The notes beneath the pieces were generated by a model. The model saw only the letters and a program-made list of their open reading frames with translations, ran no database searches and was not told the DNA's origin. DNA of 64,000 bases from Amblyomma americanum (taxonomy: Eukaryota > Arthropoda > Arachnida > Ixodida > Ixodidae): contig NC_135498.1 in NCBI RefSeq assembly GCF_052857255.1, positions 115,387,134-115,451,133 of the forward strand. Direction: 5' to 3'. This document shows positions 34,680 to 46,590 of the stretch, in pieces; the first letter of the stretch is position 1; each line of letters starts with the position of its first letter. The translations under genes and the position numbers were made by a program.

Positions 34680-35949
34680 CTGAAAAACAATTTCCTGCGC
34701 AGCAACAAATACAAAATGCAGCAGACGACATACAGTGGCGTATTGCCAGTGGTTCAAACACTGTCCCACACTTGGTATCAACTTGGCCCGGCTGGTGAAA
34801 AAACAAGGTATTTCTCTCCGATCTCTAAGACCACCTAATTTTAGCGGTATACTATAGGTGTTTAACATTCGTAAGCATCACGAGTTTCTTATTATTGCGA
34901 AACAATAGATGACAAGAACCTGGCGTCGCTTAAAAAGTGGCGGAGTTACAGAACGTACAATTCGTCGAAACCGTGTGATGTTATCAAAGGCGGCGAAAAA
35001 ATACGAAATGTGAACCAGTAAAAGTCAGTACTAGTGCTTACAACTGCACTAACCTCAAATGAATAAAATAAAATTTTGAATAAAATTAAAATAGAACTGG
35101 AATAGAACTGAAAAAGAATTACAATCCTCTCTCATTAGACGCACGTATGTTCCCTGAGTGCCCCGGTAATTTTTGGGTTCTCATTTATGATGCGATATAT
35201 ATTCATGAAAAGCTATGAAGAAAAACAAAAAACAGTAAGTCCTCCGAAAAGCTTCTCACTGGATACGAAGTATACAATAGCTCAATCATGCAAAAATTAC
35301 TCGCCGTATGTGACTATTCAAAATTCTCCTTTTAGACTAAGCGACTGTGTGCTGTGACAACGACTATACTTTGTTTATTTACCGTGGTCCTCTTCTACCG
35401 TTCCAGACAGGAATACAGGCCACCTCAGATAATAACAACACGTCTAACCTTTTTGTAATTCTGCAAACCAACGCAGAACCTTCCATATTGCAGGCTTTCT
35501 AATCGCAAGCATCAAACCGCGTTGTGGGCGGAGGACACGTGATCCACTTAATCTGCGGAAAACGCAGCGTGAGCGTCACCTCTATGGTGCCCGTAACGAC
35601 GTATGAGTAGACACCACCGGCACTGGGACAGGCTAGCCGAAGACAAGTTCAGTAACACATGTTTCGCGTATAAACAAAACTAATTCAGAATAACGACAGT
35701 AAGCAAGGACCCTAGGAGGCCCGCCTTAAGCTTGCTCTTTCATTGGCCAATCTGCTTCTTGCACTGTTAGCTACTTTAAGAAGATGAGCATAAATTATTT
35801 TAACACCTGTATAGTGCTATATGGAAGATACATCTGGCATTTACTCGCAGAGACAACCGCGTGAAGTGATACGGCGATTGAGCGAGATAGAGGGGTACTA
35901 TCTCTTGAAGCCAACGTAACTAAAAAAACAATTATTTACAGTCAGTTCC
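34680..35949. other. GGT intron, no other feature seen
   Basis: AT-rich intronic sequence. Nothing recognised. Confidence 0.45.
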
Positions 35950-36222
35950 CCCGCCGCGGTGGCTAGGTTGTTAGGGCACTCGGCTACTGATCCGGAGTTC
36001 CGGGTTCGAACCCGACCGCGGCGGCTGCGTTTTTATGGAGGCAAAACGCTGTGCGATGTCAGTGCACGTTAAAGATCCCCAGGTGGTCGAAATTATTCTG
36101 GAGCCCTCCACTACGGCACCTCTTTCTTCTTTTCTTTCACTCCCTCATTTATTCCTTCCCTTACGGCGCGGTTCAGGTGTCCAACGATATGAGACAGATA
36201 CTGCCCCATTTCCTTTCCCCAA

Positions 36223-36304
<82 letters not shown>
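35950..36304 (+). repeat. SINE-A, full length, in GGT intron
   Basis: CCGCCGCGGTGG start, GGGTTCGAACCC B-box, full body (short deletion of the GGCGCCCGTGTGCT part), then an (ATT)n tail of about 80 bp with one interruption (ATTACTATT). Antisense to GGT. Confidence 0.9.
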
Positions 36305-36305
<1 letters not shown>

Positions 36306-36314
36306 ATCAATAAA

Positions 36315-36380
<66 letters not shown>
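36315..36380. repeat. (GATT)16 microsatellite
   Basis: About sixteen GATT units directly after the SINE tail, followed by a few more ATT units. The two microsatellites probably grew from one SINE 3' end. Confidence 0.93.
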
Positions 36381-36382
<2 letters not shown>

Positions 36383-36655
36383 ATTATTATTACGGTCAGT
36401 TCACCATCAAAAGCCTACCGTACCCAGCCACGCAAGCAAACTCAGCTTGTTCCATGTGGTCATAATGTTAAGTTTATGAAACGAAGATAGCGAAGAACGT
36501 GTATTGGCGAAAACGTTTTCAAATTTTTTCTCCACTAGTACCTTCTGTTGCCTGCTGAATTTGGCGCCGCTCTTGGACAGCGGATTAACTGCATTTAAAA
36601 CCTTGCACTGCGGTTTTATTCCTAGATGCAAAGTCTGGACGCAGGCTTCTCCACG

Positions 36656-37515
36656 AAGATTTTAAAGCGACAGCTTTACTAGCCTAGCGGCAACGATCGC
36701 GCCGTGTCTGCCCATATGACCCTCAACAGGAAGATCGGAGCTGCGTAAGTAACCACGTGACGTAGCACGTGACTCGCAGCAGCTGCAGTCACGCGCTCCG
36801 CCGTCGTCGCGGCGGCTGCGCGCTGTCTATCCACCGTCTGGCTATGGACGAAGCAAGTCAGCCGTAGCCGACGTCCTCGAGAGTGATTTTCGCAGACTTC
36901 GGGCCGAGCCTGATCATCCGGTCGACATTGCCAACCGTGCGAAGGATTTAGCAATCGATAGGGAGCGCAAAACGCGCTAAACGACATGTCGAAACCGATG
37001 AAGAATGGGAGCTTCGACAGCAAAGGAAAGGCACATAACTGGCCCTCTGAGATAGCGGACACCTCAATCGCCCTTTAAGCCACGTGGCAGTAGACAGATG
37101 TGCGCTGCATGCGTGGAAATTGACAACGTTGTGGGAAAAACGCGCCACTGAAGCTACAGGTCGTCGGGGTTCATTATGTTCATTGACGTTGGCGTTGACA
37201 ACGCTCTAGACTTCGATGGTTTTGAGAAAAGGAAGCATAACTGGCTCCCTGGTTCAATAAACGCCTCAATCGCACTGCGAGGGACGTGGGGTGGTGAAAG
37301 AGAGATGTGGGTTGCATGTGTTAGCGCTGGCAACGTTGTGGTATACACTAGGCTCTGCAGCAATAGGGCGCAGCGTTCATTGGGTGACCAACCTCTCGCT
37401 GTCAACCATTAATTAAGTTCCACCTTGGCAAGGTGGGCGCGCTGCCTATCCAGTGTGCTCCAAGCCGCGTCTGGTTACCCGATACACCGAAGCTTTCGCT
37501 CTCTAACCAGATTCA
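36656..37515 (+). repeat. Dispersed repeat with charged ORF, copy 2, terminal inverted ends
   Basis: Left end TTTTAAAGCGACAGCTTTAC and right end ...GAAGCTTTCGCTCTC are imperfect inverted repeats around GCGAAAGCTT. Inside, 36845-37035 contains a broken version of the charged frame of copy 1 (TDEEWELRQQRK after a stop). Two partial duplicates of a CATAACTGGC...CCTCAATCGC block lie at about 37035 and 37226. A fragment of the right end also occurs at 1758-1875. This looks like a non-autonomous element about 860 bp long. Confidence 0.6.
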
Positions 37516-38107
37516 ATAGTAGTTAAATCGCAACTAATTTTTTATATCTTAATATATCTTTAGCCTGTTTAAAGGCATCAAATATTTGCTAAATTTAACA
37601 CCTAGCAGCCTTCTAAAAAGGACTAATAATTCAAACTAAAACCTACGCTGCATATCATTGGCAAAACATACTGCTCCGTGGCGCTGTAACCATCACAGTC
37701 TTCATGCACTTGGACAAAAACTGGCTCACAGATTTATGAACACCAATCGCATGTGCTTGGCTTTTCTGCACTTTTCGCTTTTATGCAACACCGCAACGCG
37801 AAATCCAAGTCGCTGAACATCAAGACAGACTATAAAAACGAAGCGCTCCCGCCAGGTGTCGTCTTTCCCTACTTTGCAGTTACTCTAAAGAGTCATAAAA
37901 ACTGTTCTGCCGAGTGCCCAAGCCGTTTACAGTGAATTTAAGTATGCCTTTATATTCGCGATCACTACGGTATGGGAAAAAGCAAATGGCCATTGAATGG
38001 CTGCGCAATGAACAAGAAATGCGACAGCGTAGCCACATAAAGGCTGGCGGGAATATGCGCGTCGGCAGTGTACAAAAAATAAGCTTGATAAAATGAAAGG
38101 GGCTCAC
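37516..38107. other. GGT intron, no other feature seen
   Basis: AT-rich intronic sequence. Nothing recognised. Confidence 0.45.
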
Positions 38108-38303
38108 TTCATCGCTTCGCTTTTGTTGAGGTGCTCCGCCTGATCACGAAGCGCAGCGTCAAGGGAAGCCTCGATGACGTAGCCATTCTCAGAGGCATTA
38201 ATTGCGTAATCAAAGTGGTCTGTAAATTTTTTCTTCGATCCGAATTGTGTCACGAGCGCTTCGTACCCGCGAAGCTCTCCCGGCACAGCCACAGAGAGCC
38301 CCC
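38108..38303 (-). CDS. GGT: GGT exon e
   Basis: Acceptor CTTCATTTTGCAG before 38303, donor GTGAGC after 38108. 196 bp: two bases completing Gly, 64 codons, two bases of Lys. GLSVAVPGELRGYEALV is almost identical to the hallmark 'GLSVAVPGEIRGYE' of GGT, and FDYAINASENGYVIE matches the following helix region. The acceptor lies in a run of six C on the plus strand. The chosen cut is the one that keeps phase. Confidence 0.96.
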
Positions 38304-38419
38304 CTGCAAAATGAAGATACATGTTGCTGAGTTGCTTATGCGTTTTGTAAGCAGGGAAGATGCGCATTTTTTTTTGTCCATGAGTGTCACATAATTGTAG
38401 AATAATACAGTCAAGGGAC

Positions 38420-38730
38420 ACGCGCTGTGGCCGAGTGGTTAGGGAGCTCGGCTACTGATCCGGAGTTCCTAGGTGCGAACCCGACCGCGGCGGCTGCGTT
38501 TCGATGGAGGCGAAACGCTATGGCGCCTGTGTGCTGTGCGATCTCGGTGCACGTTGAAGATCCCCAGGTGGCCCAAATTATTCCGAAGCCCTCCACTACG
38601 GCACCTCTTCTTTCCTTTATTCTTTCACTACTTCCTTTATCCCTTCCCTTACGGCGCGGTTCAGATGTCCGCCGATATGTGAGACCAGTACTGCGCCATT
38701 TCCTTTTCACAAAATCCAGTTTTCATATTT
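38420..38730 (+). repeat. SINE-A with target duplication, 117 bp from GGT exon e
   Basis: Full-length copy (CGCGCTGTGGCCGAGTGG start, B-box region diverged to GGTGCGAACCC) without an (ATT)n tail; it ends in TTTTCATATTT. Flanked by AATACAGTCAAGGGA (38404-38418) and AATACAGTCGAGGGA (38732-38746), 14 of 15 matching. Antisense to GGT, just upstream (in gene sense) of the exon at 38303. Confidence 0.9.
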
Positions 38731-38746
38731 CAATACAGTCGAGGGA

Positions 38747-39589
38747 TGTTCTATAAGGCGCGGCTTCGAAAGTGTTAGATAAAGCGAATAAGAGTCAATT
38801 TACCGCGACTCCGTTCGACCCTTGCCCGCTGTGTAGCTGGTTCGTTTCAGTCCAATCAGACCATTTTTTTTTCCATGCTTGACCTTGGATATACCAAATG
38901 CTTCGAATGTACATGTATCACACCGCTTTCTCTCTTGCTTCTTCCACTCCCTCTTTAATCTATTCCCGGTCAGCTTTTTTTTAATTTGGGTTGTTATTTC
39001 CAGCGGGAGCGAAAGAATTATGCTCCTTTCTTCCGTAATAATCAATTTGTTACAGAGATAATTGCTGAATGCTCGGCATTCCAGAGAAAACGTAACTTGT
39101 TTTAATGTGGTTTTCAGCATTAATTTTTAGTCAAATTCTGTTAGAAAGCATGTAAATAATGACTTCGCCATAAAAGAACTCTCACCATGTAATGATCGAA
39201 ACATGCCTGCAATTTATTTTTTCATTATCGCTCAAAAATACTCCTTCTTGCTTCAAATGTTTCATTTGTTGCCATTTTTCCACACTAAACTAAATTGTGC
39301 CACCTTTTGTATGTGATAACTATGATATGAACATTCATAATTGCCAATTCGTCCACAAAAGCCAACTAAAGACACCGTAGTAAACAATAACAGCTTTTAA
39401 TAAAAGAGTTATCAATAGTTTTTGAACAAAAGATGCGTCAAACCCGCAAAACGCTCTTGAACAAAAAAAAATTGAAGGGGACACTTCAGCTGCGCCTTCA
39501 GGTTATGACGCGTTAGGGTACTGGGTTAATTCCCATATGCGCTGCAGGTCATTCTCTACAGGCATAGATCTCTGGGAGTCTTCATACCT
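38747..39589. other. GGT intron, no other feature seen
   Basis: Unassigned intronic sequence. Confidence 0.45.
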
Positions 39590-39945
39590 TTCCTGGAGCG
39601 CAGTGGTGCAGCGGTTAAGCAATACGCCAGTGCCCTCGATGGCAGATGCTCTCAGCGGTTAACCTTGTGCGGCCCAGATTGCTCTTCCGAAGCGACAAAC
39701 CATTAATTTATCAGTTATTTGCCACGCTTTGTAGCTTGCTCACAATCCAGTGGGCCGGTTGTGATGACGCCGCAAAGTCACGTGATACAGCCGGCGCACC
39801 TACCTCCTAGATTGCTCTCTGAGGACCACCTGGCATAGTCATGCTCGTAATTTTTCTCTCACAACACCGACGCCGACATCGGATTTTGCTGGACATCTGG
39901 GACTTTCACTGTCGCGTTAATATGGAGCAGCAGGGTTTTCTCATT
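39590..39945 (+). repeat. SINE-C-like repeat, copy 2
   Basis: CAGTGGTGCAGCGGTTAAG head as at 2910, GGTTGTGATGACGCCGCAAAG block, then ACACCGACGCCGACATCGG and a CACTGTCGCGTTAA end. Older than the SINE-A copies by divergence. Boundaries are approximate. Confidence 0.6.
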
Positions 39946-40452
39946 TAGCAGCCTCCTCCTAACATACGTCATGCGGCTTAAACGAGTGAGCATTTACACG
40001 CATAAAGAAATTACTTCAGATGCAAGCGGGCAGCACAATACACAGCGAAAAGCTTGACCTGTTCGCTTGAATTTGGCTGGGGTACACCAAGTGCTCACGC
40101 GAAAAGTATACTTTCGTGCTCTCGTAATTTCATAACTTTCAGAATTTTTTCATTAAGTACGCTTTCCCATGGGCTAAGTAAATTCTGAGTAAAAACAATG
40201 CGTTCGTACATGTAATAGTATATATTCGAGGCAGCTACTGGCTCTCGTGAGGGGTTCGTATTTTCGTGAAAGGCTGCAGTGTGAAGACTATTCTCACGCA
40301 CAGGTGTCTACATACGTTAGCACCCAATTGCTTAGAACAATGTGTGAAAATGCATAAACATGTCCTCATTTCTTGCGCTTTAATTTATACTCCGCGATCA
40401 GGAGGCTCCCACTCTGCGCATGCTGACTTGGATTCCGAAGCGCATCACCCAC
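39946..40452. other. GGT intron, no other feature seen
   Basis: Unassigned intronic sequence leading to the small exon at 40453. Confidence 0.45.
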
Positions 40453-40550
40453 CTCGAAGGGACGCTCTCCGCTTCCCGACGAACATGTCTTCTGTGGCCC
40501 GTGAGGGAGCAGTCTCACGGGCAATCAGTGTTTTCACCTCTTTCTTGCCC
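40453..40550 (-). CDS. GGT: GGT exon d (substrate-binding Arg)
   Basis: A 98-bp exon found by searching for the expected 'NAREVAP' block: GKKEVKTLIARETAP then SRATEDMFVGKRRASLR. The Arg of ARETAP corresponds to the residue that binds the alpha-carboxylate of glutamate in the human enzyme (Arg 107). Acceptor TTTTTTTTTACCATTAAG, donor GTGGGT. One base completes Ala with the previous exon and the last base starts the Gly of the next, so both phases fit. Confidence 0.93.
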
Positions 40551-41354
40551 CTTAATGGTAAAAAAAAACAAGAAATGAGTGACTGTTACAAGGTAGGGCC
40601 GTTGAAACAAAAAAAAATGCCTCAAAACTCTGTCATATCTGCAAACAACGCAACAGGGAATAGCTAGCATGTATGCTGTAACAGTGAGCCACATTCAAAA
40701 ACAAACTCGCAAGAAGGCTCTGTGCACATCATCCCGACTAACCTGCTCCGCTCATCTACAATTCACCAAATGCGTCTACCGCGCCCCTCCTAAGCGTCGC
40801 AAGCCTGACATGGCTGGCGCTGAGTATACGGTAAAGTGAACACGCAGAACCGCACTGCAGGGGCATTGCAGCCCTAAGTAATCCAGGTGCACTCGGTGCC
40901 ACACCTTATGCGTGTCGAGCTATAGAATAAAGACACCATAGACATGCCGAGCTTTGTGTTATTCTCAGAGCGAATGGAAGTGAAATCATTAGAAATAAAT
41001 TATCCAACAGGAGATATGTCTCTTGACAAATCAGCCCTGCCCGTGGGATATTTTGACAGCTTTGAAAGCTACAGGGTACCTAGAAGCGTCATATTGGTGC
41101 TGTCATAGAGGCAGGATTGCTGTTCTGTGCGGCCATCGACTGGAGGTACTAAGCCGAAAAGTAGTGGTGAGCGAAGCGCAGTGTACTTGGAAGATGCAAG
41201 ACTACCCGTCCCAGTCCTTCCTCTACTCTTCGGACCTGCTAAGAGTGCTACCAGCGGTCGAATGGCGCGCACCTGTCTCAGCACAAGACTGGGCACGCCG
41301 CAGAGCTGTGCGACAGTAAAACGACGACTGGAGCTAGCTGTTATAGCCTTTTTT
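40551..41354. other. GGT intron, no other feature seen
   Basis: Part of the 1033-bp intron. Open frames at 41023-41319 show no motif. Confidence 0.45.
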
Positions 41355-41477
41355 CAGTGGATAGCGCAAACGTTGACGAAACGACTTGGGACAGGGACAG
41401 AGAGACTGCGCTCGTTCTATTCGTTGTCTCTCTCTCCCTGTCCCAAGCTGTTGCGTCAAAGTTTGCGCTACCCAGTG
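41355..41477. repeat. Foldback element, ~50-bp inverted arms
   Basis: Arm 41355-41406 (CAGTGGATAGCGCAAACGTT, then CTTGGGACAGGGACAG) pairs with arm 41427-41477 over about 50 bp at roughly 85-90 percent, leaving a 20-bp loop. It lies 107 bp from the exon at 41584. No clear target duplication. It is either a small foldback transposon or a MITE. Confidence 0.8.
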
Positions 41478-41583
41478 CAAAAATGCTGTGTGACAGATTT
41501 CCTAGTACCCGCCTACTGCAGTGCGTGCACTTTAGCGTGTTGCAGATTTATTTAAAAGCCGCAAGGAAAGACTTTGTACGTAC

Positions 41584-41706
41584 GCCAGATAGATGGTAGC
41601 CACGAAGCCGCCACCAATGCCCATGGTGTGGGGAATTGCGACGCCGTGACACAGGAGAGTTGCCACGGCTGCATCAATGGCGTTACCGCCTTTGGAGTAC
41701 ATGTAT
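41584..41706 (-). CDS. GGT: GGT exon c
   Basis: Acceptor TTTCTCTCCGCAG before 41706, donor GTACGT after 41584. One base completes Arg, 40 codons follow, then two bases. YMYSKGGNAIDAAVATLLC and HTMGIGGGFVATIYL match the family's 'GGNAIDAAIAALLCVG..NAHSMGIGGG'. The donor is not the best consensus, but the alternative four bases on breaks the phase with the next exon. Confidence 0.95.
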
Positions 41707-42663
41707 CTGCGGAGAGAAAGGAGGAGGCGGCAGGCGCTTTATTTGGACATAAATTAAATAGCTACATTGAGGATGTCGAGGTCCTGGTGGATCAGGGATA
41801 ATTGGTCTTCCCTTCAATCCTGCTCACCGCTCCGTGTGATCTTGGCGTAAGGCATGAAGGGAGGCTGAAGAGAAATGGGACGCCGACGCACAGGTCCCGA
41901 TATCACAGAGCACGATGTCAACACAATTGAGTGACTTGCCAAACATTTCAAGACAAAAGCATTTGTTTGCGGGAAACCTTTTATGAATGCAATTGTTTGA
42001 TAAAATGCAATGTTTCTATATAACAATCAATATATCCGCACATTATGCTACGGCAGCCCTCCATTTTTTTTCCTTGCAATAACGTTATCGCTATCGTGAA
42101 AAGCTTTCCCCATTGGTTTTCTATGGCAATCTTATCTGTTCGATGCGACCGACGGAAACCCTTTAAACGAAAGATTTTTCTACATATATTATAAGAATCG
42201 GAATTGCCTATTTCCATAACGGTTTCAATTTTCTAATTTTCAAAATTTTTCTCCTAGATTGTTGGACCTGGCTTCTCTTTGGCGCCTAGTGCCTGCCCAT
42301 ATGCGCAAATCTAGTGATGCCGCATATCCGCAAGTTTTCGCACTCCCTCAAAAAGGTTAGCCGTGCGGTGAGCGGGAAGTGTAAATGTCTGCACCAAAAA
42401 AATTGTGCCATTTATGAAAGCTTACCTGCCGGTTTCGCAAGGAGGAGAATCCCTGCTTGATACAGCTTCAGAACCCAATAGACACCTCGCCTAGAAATGT
42501 GATCTACTAGATTCCGCTTTCTTGCGACAATGTGTGCATAGGAGAGTCAGGCCGATGCTTAAGCAATCGCTTATTCAGGCAAGCTGTTTTTGGCAGCTCA
42601 CAGACTTTCCCACAATTGCACATCTCATTCCAAAAACTACACCGCGTTGGGCACAAATGTCAA
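41707..42663. other. GGT intron 10 kb, no other feature seen here
   Basis: Start (left end) of the large intron between the exons at 41706 and 51713. AT-rich, nothing recognised. Confidence 0.45.
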
Positions 42664-42884
42664 AGGTTGGTTTATGGTTTACGGGGCTTAACGTCCCAAA
42701 GCGACTCAGGCTATGAGGGAGGCCGTTGTGAAGGGCTCCGGAAATTTCGAGCACCTGAGGTTCTTTAACGTGCACTGGCATCACACAATTTTGCCTCCAT
42801 CGAAATTCGACTGCTGCAGCCGGGATCAAACACGCGTCTTTCAGGTCAGCAGCCGAGGCCTTACCACAAAGCTACCGCGGCAGC
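42664..42884 (-). repeat. SINE-B in GGT intron
   Basis: Minus-strand copy: TTTACGGGGCTTAACGTCCC 3' end, TTTCGAGCACCTGAGG centre, B-box complement GGGATCAAACACGC and an A-box end at CTACCGCGGCAGC. Same sense as GGT. Confidence 0.82.
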
Positions 42885-43299
42885 ACTCATAAAAGGACTG
42901 GAGAAAGTATCGAAGCTGGAAAAATGAGGCAGATCACAATCAAAATATTGCAACCTTTCTTGAGGCTTCGCTTTGTTAACACCATTATTCAATGGTGGAC
43001 ACTGATTAAACATTACTTGCTCGTCTGCCGATTTCACTTCCGTACAAATGAACAGTCATACACGTATAGTGTAACTTTAAGGGGGCAGTTTTCGATGTCA
43101 CTGATATTGCCATAATAAAAGTAGCCCGAGGACGCAGCCCAGTGGCACACCTGAAATAGCTTGCCCTGTCTCCAACTGCCGACCATCAATACTCACAAAC
43201 TGCTCTCGGTTAATTAAAGAATCCTGCTACCAAATCAAAAATATTGGTGCAGGCCTTTGTCACCAGTAGGATTACATATGCCCTCCCTTATCTACAATT
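42885..43299. other. GGT intron, no other feature seen
   Basis: Unassigned intronic sequence. Confidence 0.45.
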
Positions 43300-44405
43300 A
43301 TACAGCGCCGAGAAACTCAAAATTGAAGGAGTCATCAGGCAGGCATAAAATTTAGACCTAGGTCGACCAATCAACACCTCCACAGAGAAGCTACTGCAAC
43401 TGAGGCCCATAGGAGAATTCAAGAGCTCAGGCTCGCTCGAACCAGGGCGGGTAGAGTGATCCTATAAAGGCTCGGAATAAACGGGGAGAACCGCCAACTC
43501 TCGTCCATCGACAGAAAGGCAATCATGGTAAATCCATTACCGAAAAACATGCACCTCCTCCGCCACGTAGGACGACGCAAGGCCAGAGCACAAGCCCTAG
43601 TCGAGAAACTCGAGGGACGACCGGACGTAGTCTGCGTAGATGCGGCCGCTTAACACCCGAGAACGCGTACGCGACAGCCACCGTGACCGAGGAAGGCCAA
43701 CTCGTAGCAAACGCGACTGCACGCACATACTCTTTAGAAGAAGCCGAAGAAGCGGCAATTGCTTTGGCTATTCAAAAGCAGCCATTGGAAATTTTGCTAA
43801 AGTCAGAACATCTCCCATCTCATTTGGATTTTTTTAAGAATTAATCGAGAGACAGGAAAGACGTGGAATTGGTTTGGGTATCGGCTAACTCGTCAAACCC
43901 GGAGGAGACAGCCCACGATAAAGCTCGCGGATACATCGGCCGAGCTGTGGATGCTAACTCGGAGGTCGGAATGACTAGATCAGGCCATAATACCTATCGC
44001 GAGATCACTCCGCATTACACGCTAGAAAGGCTAATCTTTCCACCTCCGCATAAACCCTAACCAAAGTAAAGGAGGACCTGTGGAAACAACTCCAAACTAA
44101 AATTCTCTCTAAGCCCACCGTTCTGAGCCAAGTCTACCCGGCTAGATTTAAAACGCGGTATAGCAAATGGAGAGGCAAAGCCGCCATAGACCTCATGTTC
44201 TGAGGCTGTCCGACAAATACCCCAGCAATATCGCTTCAGAGGCTTGCGCACGCAGGTCCGTGGGACACCTTGCTACTCATCTCCGACCTGCAAACACAAC
44301 TACAGGTCGCGCCACGAGTCCAATAGGTCGCCGTCAGTCTCCACTTACGGCCATGTAGCAAGATCAGCTAACCCACTTGTTACTCATGCCAATAATAAAA
44401 GTTTT
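43300..44405 (+). mobile_element. LINE-A family 3' fragment (RNase H end)
   Basis: Plus-strand translation, over several frames, gives KIEGVIRQA near 43320, TSTEKLLQL near 43378, RAGRVIL near 43446, PLPKNMHLLRHVGRRKAR near 43540, EGRPDVVCVDAAA near 43613 and a diverged RNase H end WVSANSSNPEETAHDKARG near 43875. A post-RNase H segment follows, and the end is AT-rich with AATAATAAAAG. These are the same domains as 16100-17200, so this is a second, 5'-truncated copy of an I-like LINE. Confidence 0.75.
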
Positions 44406-44860
44406 CCAATTCAACGTCTCCTAGAAATAATTTTATCTTGAGCAGTAATTTTGTATGACACACTTTATCGAAAACCTTTGTGAGACGCAAGAAGAATAAT
44501 ATGTTTCTCCCCCACGATCCAAAATCTGGCACAGGGCGGGTGTGATTTCTAAAATTTGCGTAACCGTTGAAAAGACCTGTTGAAATCTATGTGGAAACTC
44601 GCTGATTGGTATTCCTGGATAATAACCCACGGAAGTATTTAGAAACAGCATGTTATAAGAGTTTATACTCGTTTGATGTGAGTGCGACTTGCCTGTAAGT
44701 TGGTATTATCATTGAACCTCCTTTTAATACCGGATTATCTTGCTAATTCGCCAACCTTCAGAGACTGAATTTTCTGAAAAAGATTTCTCAACAGTTAGGA
44801 ACAAATATAAGAACGCATTCGGAATTCCGTCAGGACCCATAGCTTTGTTATTTTTAACTA
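44406..44860 (-). mobile_element. LINE-C reverse transcriptase fragment
   Basis: Minus-strand translation starts with KAMGPDGIPNAFLYLF and then EGWRISKII, the RT fingers signature (K-x-PGPDGIPN...W). After disrupted frames comes an ILLASHKGF then KVCHTKLLLKIKL stretch that corresponds to motif A (catalytic Asp no longer visible). This is the type seen in CR1/L2/Jockey-like elements, distinct from LINE-A. It abuts the LINE-A fragment. Confidence 0.68.
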
Positions 44861-44971
44861 CAAAATAAGGGTGAGAATTCTTTCAGCGCAGATACATAGG
44901 TCCCCACTTCTTTGAGATCTGAGCCGCTGCAAAGTGTATCGGCTGTCCATGGTAGTTAGTGTAGACAGATA

Positions 44972-45040
44972 TGATACATGCCATTGTAGAAGCAGAAGTA
45001 GCGTAAGCATTAGTACAGGCAAAAGTTGGTTCTCTCGCTC
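44972..45040 (+). repeat. 5' LTR, truncated
   Basis: About 69 bp alignable with the 3' LTR start: TGATACRTGCCAYTGTA, AGAAGTAGCG, ATTAGTA and TCTCGCTC blocks in order. It breaks off at TCTCGCTC (about 45033-45040), where the inverted coding segment begins. Confidence 0.78.
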
Positions 45041-46590
45041 CCTCAGGAAGACACTGTAGGGGCGCTGGCAGACGGGGCGCGTAGTGTCATCAGTGATGAT
45101 ACGATGCTTGGCAAGTGGAGTGCGGCCTACCTTCGAGCGCGTAGCGAAAAAGTCCGCAAAATCTGCCAAGAGCTTCGAAAGAAGATCCTTCTGAAACGAT
45201 GGCAGGGCCGGATTTATTTTTACTGACGGCAGAACGTGGCGTCAGCCAGCATTGCCTGGGGTGAGTCCTTCCACGTTGCACAAACCTGAGACCTCAGCAA
45301 CGCCGTGCAGGGAGGCGATAGCTGTGCCTTTGACCAGGTGCTCATATTCGTTGGCAAAGCTGGTCAGGAGGACGTGGGTACGGCCGTCACGTAGTTGGAC
45401 GAGACTTCTTGCAGCAGCAGTGGAGCATGGCTGTCCGCCAGGCCCAAGTAATCGTGAAATACGCCTTTCCACACGAGCACCAGCCCACTGCACCACGTCG
45501 GCACCATGACGTCATTATCGACAATCCGTAGGGCGTTGCTGCAGGGATCTCGGCAGTCAAAGCAGCCACTGCCAATTTGGTAGAGAACGTGGCACGTGCG
45601 TCCTGAAAGTCAATCACAGCATCATTCGCCTGCAGGACGTCGATCCGCAGAATCAAGTCTCTGGAATACTCAGAGAGCACGACAAACTCAGCAACGTACG
45701 TGAAACCACAAATTCCAACCTTAGCCGTACACTTGCCAACAGCGGAAATTAAGTGGCCACCAGCGGTGCGCATGGGGGTCCCCGTCCACGGTGTCAGATC
45801 CTTTTTTAAGGTCTCCAGAAAAGACACGGCTCATAACGGAATAATCAGCACCGGTATCGAGCAGCGCGATAACCTCAGTGCCATCAATTGTCACCCGCAA
45901 ATCGGATGCAGCGTATCGGATCCTGTCGCTGCCTCTCTCCGTCGAGGTATCGTCGGCTCGATGGTTCCGCGATGCAGGACCTTGAGACATCTCGACGTCA
46001 GCGGCCTTGCCTGCAGAGGTCGCTGGTGTTAGTTTGTCCGACGCGGACTCGGCGAGCGACGGCCAGCAGAGCTACTCTGGCGGCTGGGGCTGGAAGCGCG
46101 ATTGCGGAGAGGCGAAGGTGAACGGTACTCGCGCTTTTCAGAGTAAACAGGGTTCTAACGCGCCTACAGATGTTCCGCAATCTCACGCGGTTGTTCGCCA
46201 TTCTTAGGACAAGGTGAGTTGGGACAAAAACCGCGAAGACCGACATGAGGTAGGGACATGCTCGGTAGAAATGACCGGGGTCCCCACAGTGCTAGCATAG
46301 AGGCCTACGGTCTGGTGTACGCCACAAATCCGACTTCCGAGGACGTGGACCAGCTGTAAGAGGTGCGGTTGCATAATATGGGGCGATGCTACTCACGGGA
46401 GGCGTCGGGGTAATACCGTATCCAGTTGCGGCTGCGTTGTTCTTGTGGGCGGGGGGAAGGGGCCCAAATTCAGGCGGCTCTCCGCGGATATGGCGGCTGG
46501 GTAGCTGGTGTACAGGTATGATGTCCGTAGTGACGCTGTACTGAGAGCGCACGTCGTTAAGCGTATCCAGCACTGTGGGACGCCCGATAC
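45031..46590 (-). pseudogene. Ty3/Gypsy gag C-end, protease and RT start, inverted
   Basis: Reading the minus strand from 46590: a Pro-rich gag tail, a zinc knuckle (Cys, stop, His-Cys-Gly-Asp-Pro-Gly-His, then Cys) near 46300-46260, the retropepsin core ALLDTGADYSVMS near 45860-45828, a frameshift, then RTAGGHLISAVGKCTA and VLSEYSRDLIL. Next comes FANEYEHLVKGTAIA and finally the RT entry DFFATRSKVGRTPLAKHRI and RPVCQRPY near 45060. The catalytic Asp-Thr-Gly of protease is intact, but stops in the knuckle and frameshifts before and after rule out a working polyprotein. Confidence 0.82.

Noticed and set aside
36315..36380. CRISPR-like or satellite array
   Set aside because: Four-base simple repeat directly following a SINE tail. 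No spacers or long unit.
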